64,000 nucleotides of DNA, from assembly GCA_047639675.1 (NCBI GenBank), contig JBLIOI010000001.1, positions 62,001 through 126,000 on the forward strand, written 5' to 3'. The translations under genes were made by a program, and so were the position numbers. Within the stretch, counting starts at the first letter, position 1. Every line of letters starts with the position of its first letter. This document shows, in pieces, positions 61,601 to 64,000 of this stretch. Under the pieces are notes generated by a model that worked only from the letters and a program-made list of their open reading frames with translations, did not search any database and was not told the origin of the DNA. The DNA comes from JABACD01 sp047639675. GTDB lineage: Bacteria; Planctomycetota; UBA1135; GCA-002686595.

Positions 61601-61768
61601 CCGATCGGGATCCAGGGGGGAGTTGGGCTTGCGGATGGAATCATTATTTGCATTCTCGATGCCTGGGCCTGGGACGCCTTTGACCGCAATGCGTTCATGT
61701 TTAGCGACATCGAACGCCGCGCAGAGCAGTTCACAAGCGCTTCTCCCAAGGTCTTCTCCCAGCCCTAA
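58676..61768 (+). CDS. Large Ig-like-domain lipoprotein
   Basis: The protein has 1030 residues from the ATG at 58676. The signal RPMLLGALVLGTFASCDNPAC has a lipobox-like end. Next come Big_5 (SbsA-type) Ig-like domains: PSIERIFPEGFAHPQSPVVIVFN to SVDSEPVPEPG, then VLMTWPLNNATGSSPITEVVTVFD to about residue 325. A carboxypeptidase-regulatory-like beta domain lies near residues 590-660 (VVDAVTLAPIVGANVYRHESV, TVDAAGYDLFTFQGVP). The rest is beta-rich and unassigned. It is likely exposed at the cell surface. A TATAGT at 58594-58599 could be its -10 box; other in-frame starts are TTG 58616 and ATG 58654. Confidence 0.83.
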   Translation: MTRFRARRPFLSALSRPMLLGALVLGTFASCDNPACLFGSNGCQILANGGANAVSATFPEIGEWVEPVAPSIERIFPEGFAHPQSPVVIVFNESISPGTIAGAFEVRATAGGGTGSQVSSVLVGDGRVLVLLPSGLVPGLEYEVAYASDASIRDLSGALVAQPDGGVIATFSVDSEPVPEPGVLMTWPLNNATGSSPITEVVTVFDRVINATSVTPASWSVKIDGIDPAFNPPPLPTMVPSGNGGGPTTDTRIYTWTSLDPVTAERVELGVDAMVTIELSTGANTNTHISTFGTEKMPVAFMAPLTNTSTTLPFSIPSMPVIQSEPDDAIGIENLSPTGSRPFMMTVEIPGGILDGDVLEVFMVGTNPPDPNNANAPARISSFREVPLSAGPGPVLLEESDLLLVSTVTPLTAIFDDADIAFAFSLRRGALRTPIWLLDVDLTSEGVQDAFIDTTGPTFLNLLGKEEGDLLLVSDLRELSVSGVAAEEIRTASVVAHLMSGDVDNLVGGELPPLPVFATNGAFIAAPVNIGQVPFGDLVVPVDMVIYDKGLNPSEVISFNYTQRGSSGVGMDISSGNDIDVTVVDAVTLAPIVGANVYRHESVGGVLTATITGVLATDNAGEVAMSPAPGGDTLITVDAAGYDLFTFQGVPTTRLDVLLIPTPVPFGTALNSARTPTNALTSPFLHAFAADSRALLASDKLILSSDTAYNPLLNQTIITFATIGVSLGKAGLVTFLATKDPSSLTNPSAFSAATFLQAFELEFPRTPLGPPPPVDVVSFVTSTLLSDVSINPADIPLGTVEQRLAKPANYALDFPSGTLPTVSVEAFTPGIDGLMTAGMGLAYFNSGNDNWDLRSAYSARIKAGGELATSLAIEDERLLRVELTDPTGNRTGVRQPLSAAMMNDTLTPAGVPLLTAPAANSGGVAFDLVFENVITGSLDTKGLYHAMLVDSGARRWHLWSVDTADGAGSIVAHVPPIGIQGGVGLADGIIICILDAWAWDAFDRNAFMFSDIERRAEQFTSASPKVFSQP

Positions 61769-61824
61769 CTTCATGGTGCTGAGTCGATTCGGCGAATAGC
61801 TTGGTTTCGGGGGGATCCCGACGT

Positions 61825-61853
61825 TTCAAGTGGCGCCTTCCATTCACTACAAT
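61825..61853 (+). promoter_or_regulatory. Putative promoter of the 61918 lipoprotein gene
   Basis: TTCAAG (61825-61830) and TACAAT (61848-61853) are separated by 17 bases. The predicted start would be near 61860, leaving a leader of about 58 bases before the ATG at 61918. Confidence 0.4.
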
Positions 61854-61917
61854 TCGGGGCCCGAGCCGCCAACTGTGGCAGCTTGGGCCTCCGACTTAGG
61901 ACAAACCGCTGACCGCC

Positions 61918-62511
61918 ATGATTGCCTCTCGAACCGGACGTCCGATCTGGGCCTCCCTCGCAACGCTTGCCGCCTGCGCAACGCTCCTATTTGCTGCTTG
62001 CCAGACCATTCCTAAAGCTCCCGGTGCTCACGTGCACGAGCTCTACCACGGAGACTTGGAGACCGTTGCTCCGATGGATATCGTTGTGGCGCCGATTCTC
62101 GACGATTCAGTCGATGGGGGAGTTCCGGACCTTGAGTTGCGTCGGGCCTTCCAGCGCGAACTGATCGTTCGCCGCTATAGCGCCTTGGCTCTACCCTACA
62201 CGGATCGCCGGGTCGTCAATGCTGCCTACCAGCCCGGTGCTCTTTACGAAGACGCCATTCTGCAGGTCAAGATTCGCAAGTGGGACCTCTCCCGTTGGAA
62301 GTCGAACAGTGAGGTGAGCGTCATCGTCGAAGCCTGGATGCTCTCCGCCGAAGACGAGCGCGAGCTATGGGGCGGGCGACTTGAACGGACCTTCTACTTG
62401 GAAACCGACATGTCGAAACGCGCCACGGAGAAGGGTGCCTTTGAGAAAACGGCTCAATCCATCGCTCAAGAGCTGATGGAAGTGATGCCGGCCCGTTCGC
62501 CACAGCCGTAG
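61918..62511 (+). CDS. Lipoprotein of unknown function (possibly DUF799/GNA1162-like)
   Basis: The 197-residue protein has a lipoprotein signal (ASLATLAACATLLFAAC) with the probable lipidated Cys followed by QTIPKAPG. The body contains MDIVVAPILDDSVDGGVPDLELRRAFQRELIVRRYSALALPYTDR, split as an IVVAPILDDS strand, a PDLELRRAFQRELI helix, and YSALALPY. This is reminiscent of envelope lipoproteins that begin with a VAVLPF-like strand and a regular helix, such as GNA1162/DUF799, but the match is by eye only. A beta strand set (ILQVKIRKWDLSRW, SVIVEAWMLSAEDERELWGGRLERTF) follows. Its own promoter lies just upstream. Confidence 0.75.
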   Translation: MIASRTGRPIWASLATLAACATLLFAACQTIPKAPGAHVHELYHGDLETVAPMDIVVAPILDDSVDGGVPDLELRRAFQRELIVRRYSALALPYTDRRVVNAAYQPGALYEDAILQVKIRKWDLSRWKSNSEVSVIVEAWMLSAEDERELWGGRLERTFYLETDMSKRATEKGAFEKTAQSIAQELMEVMPARSPQP

Positions 62512-62622
62512 GGCCGTTGGCAACAGGTACGGGGGGATAGCGTCCTGGTTGAGGAACCTTGGCTTAGGCTCGGGTTATGGCAAGCAACAGTACATTGCTA
62601 ACCCTCAACCCAGGAACTTCCC

Positions 62623-62916
62623 ATGAAACGAATTCTAGCGCTCCTCGCCGTCTCTTTCCTTCTCTTCAGCGCTCCCGCATCGGCCCAACGTGCCGAGGGA
62701 GAACGGTCTCGGCCGACTACGGACGAGCCCGGTCGTAATCAAGATCGAACCGAGCGGGTCGGCAAGCGTCGCGCGCGGGCAAAGAGGTCGCAAGACCAAA
62801 AGCGACAGGGCAAGAGAGGCCAGAAGAGATCAGCCAAGAAGGGGCATGACTCCAAAGGCAAGGGCGATTGCGGTGGATCTTCACGCGGTAAGAGGACCAG
62901 AGGACGTCGCGGATAA
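62623..62916 (+). CDS. Small secreted, highly basic protein
   Basis: The 97-residue protein has a clear signal peptide (RILALLAVSFLLFSAPASA, then QRAEGERS). The mature part is almost all Lys, Arg, Gln, Gly, Asp and Ser with no hydrophobic core (KRRARAKRSQDQKRQGKRGQ), so it is probably disordered and could bind nucleic acid or acidic polysaccharide. It has an AGGAAC ribosome site just before the ATG. No family is recognised. It partly overlaps an upstream extension of the stress-protein frame, which was rejected. Confidence 0.65.
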   Translation: MKRILALLAVSFLLFSAPASAQRAEGERSRPTTDEPGRNQDRTERVGKRRARAKRSQDQKRQGKRGQKRSAKKGHDSKGKGDCGGSSRGKRTRGRRG

Positions 62917-63032
62917 TCGACATTCAGAGCACGAAGACGGCGTTAGCGGCCTCGCTACCGCCGTTTTCGTATTTAACAGATTAGGCGCAGTTCAATTTCA
63001 TCCAAGCCACCCTCAGCTGATCGGAATTAGTC

Positions 63033-63060
63033 TTGGCATTCATCTGGATATGACTATCCT
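63033..63060 (+). promoter_or_regulatory. Putative promoter of the universal stress protein gene
   Basis: TTGGCA (63033-63038) and TATCCT (63055-63060) are separated by 16 bases. The predicted start near 63067 leaves a leader of about 28 bases containing AGGAG at 63080-63084. Confidence 0.4.
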
Positions 63061-63094
63061 TATATACGCGTCGCAACCCAGGAGAAAACTCGCC

Positions 63095-63538
63095 ATGAAG
63101 CACATCCTCATCACCTCTGACCTTTCCGCTGAGGCCCTACGGCCCTTTGGCCAGGTTTTTGAACTCGCCAAGATACTCGGGGCGAAAATAACCCTCTTGC
63201 ACGTGGTCCAAGAGCTGATTTTGGCGCCCCACGGGGCTCCCTTGGCTCCTGCGGTTATTTCGCCGGAGCTTCCCAAGGATATGGAAGAGGCCCGCGAAGT
63301 TCTCGGAAAGCAAGCGGCCAAGCTCGAGGGCGACGTCCCGATCGAAGCTGTGGTGATTTCCAGCACCCGCATTCCGATGGCCATTAATCAGTACGCTAAT
63401 GAGCATGCGGTAGATCTCGTGGCACTCTCAACCCACGGCCGCAGCGGATGGCGGCACCTGATCCTTGGTAGCGTGGCGGAGGAAGTTCTGCGCCATTCCG
63501 AGGTCCCAGTGCTCAGTTTTCCGCGCAAGTCTGAATAA
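63095..63538 (+). CDS. Universal stress protein (UspA family)
   Basis: The protein has 147 residues from the ATG at 63095. HILITSDLSAEALRPFGQVFELAK is the usual first strand and helix, ITLLHVV the second strand. The C-terminal ATP-binding motif reads DLVALSTHGRSGWRHLILGSVAEEVLRHSEVPVL, in which the G-x2-G...G-S spacing suggests the ATP-binding type. The ATG has AGGAG at 63080-63084, optimally spaced. A longer open frame begins at 62690 but its N-terminal part has no family resemblance and overlaps the basic protein gene. Confidence 0.93.
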   Translation: MKHILITSDLSAEALRPFGQVFELAKILGAKITLLHVVQELILAPHGAPLAPAVISPELPKDMEEAREVLGKQAAKLEGDVPIEAVVISSTRIPMAINQYANEHAVDLVALSTHGRSGWRHLILGSVAEEVLRHSEVPVLSFPRKSE

Positions 63539-63769
63539 TCCGGTCGAATAGGGGGGTGGACAGGACCCTCTCCGTGGTTAGACTTCCCGGCCTCGAAAGT
63601 GGGCAGGATTCCGATCTTGCTCCATGCCGGACCTTTCATGCCCACCGGGCAGATCTGGCGCACCCGTATTCTGGAGCTCCCTGCCCTGGAACGCGGGCAA
63701 GTCGATTCGAGGCGCAGCCCATCCGTGGGGTGTGGCAATCCTAGAGAACAAGGAATACAGGGAACTACC

Positions 63770-64000
63770 ATGGCAATCGAAGCCACACGCAAGTCGGAGA
63801 TCATTAAGGACAACGCCATCAACGATGGTGACACCGGTTCTCCCGAGGTTCAGATCGCAGTGCTCACAGAGCACATCACGAATCTGACCGTACACTTGAA
63901 AGCACATAAGAAAGACTTCGCAACGCGTCGCGGTCTCTTGACGATGGTTGGACGCCGAAGCCGCCTTCTGCGCTACTTGCGCAACAAGTCGATGGACCGC
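63770..64000 (+). CDS. rpsO: 30S ribosomal protein S15, 5' part
   Basis: The frame runs from the ATG at 63770 to the window edge (77 codons) without a stop. It reads MAIEATRKSEIIKDNAI, then GSPEVQIAVLTEHITNLTVHLKAHKKDFATRRGL, and MVGRRSRLLRYLRNKSMD, which is S15 over its first 77 of about 89 residues. It binds 16S rRNA in the central domain of the 30S subunit. The gene has a purine-rich site (AGGGAA) upstream of the start. The 231-base leader after the stress-protein gene may contain the S15 autoregulatory region, but no clear pseudoknot can be drawn by eye. Confidence 0.97.
   Translation, partial: MAIEATRKSEIIKDNAINDGDTGSPEVQIAVLTEHITNLTVHLKAHKKDFATRRGLLTMVGRRSRLLRYLRNKSMDR

Noticed and set aside
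62690..63094. N-terminal extension of the universal stress protein
   Set aside because: No family resemblance, overlaps the basic secreted protein gene, and the ATG at 63095 has a well-placed AGGAG.

Overview
The window reads as a compact, moderately GC-rich chromosome segment of a Gram-negative bacterium with an outer membrane. The evidence is an apolipoprotein N-acyltransferase, several lipobox lipoproteins, RND efflux pumps and polysaccharide/glycosyl membrane enzymes. Three sulfatase-superfamily proteins, large TPR proteins, GT-C/TPR fusions and a bacterial microcompartment (BMC) locus fit Planctomycetota or a neighbouring lineage best. That assignment is an inference from gene content, not a computed placement.

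Layout. 1-10 kb: SAM-dependent methyltransferases, a GT2 glycosyltransferase, a lipoprotein sulfatase-like hydrolase, a DCC thiol oxidoreductase, a RAYT transposase element with long inverted arms, and an OmpR/EnvZ-like two-component pair. 9.8-14.7 kb: a YfhO-like membrane protein convergent with an O-antigen-ligase/TPR fusion. 14.8-16.7 kb: a ribH-nusB-ftsY housekeeping run. 16.8-25.1 kb: a lipoprotein membrane-fusion protein with two tandem RND pumps. 25.2-28.2 kb: moeA and lnt. 28.6-37.5 kb: an elongasome cluster. It starts with a MreC-like coiled-coil protein and a small membrane protein, then a strong hairpin terminator, then mreB-mreC-mreD-PBP2-rodA; the PBP2 is about 450 residues longer than usual. 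37.5-44.3 kb: an APC permease, two sulfatase-family proteins, a TMTC-like TPR protein and an FKBP lipoprotein.

44.7-51.5 kb is the most unusual region: a nine-gene, same-strand BMC operon. It encodes two BMC-H, two tandem BMC (BMC-T) and two BMC-P shell proteins, an AdhE/PduP-type CoA-acylating aldehyde dehydrogenase with a long C-terminal extension ending in a Cys-rich tail, a small protein with a EutQ-like N-terminal motif, an ACT-domain protein of the UPF0237 type carrying the same motif, and a UPF0210/DUF711 protein. That is ten genes if the shell proteins and enzymes are counted separately. No PduL/Pta, alcohol dehydrogenase, aldolase, diol dehydratase, ammonia lyase or glycyl-radical enzyme is visible. 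The UPF0237-UPF0210 pair is therefore the main candidate for the cargo chemistry of an undescribed metabolosome. A response regulator with no DNA-binding domain follows.

52.6-64 kb: a small membrane protein, an MFS transporter whose start lies against a nested hairpin, two large TPR proteins that look like paralogues, a giant Ig-like lipoprotein, small envelope proteins, a universal stress protein and the start of rpsO. No rRNA, tRNA, CRISPR array or prophage was recognised.
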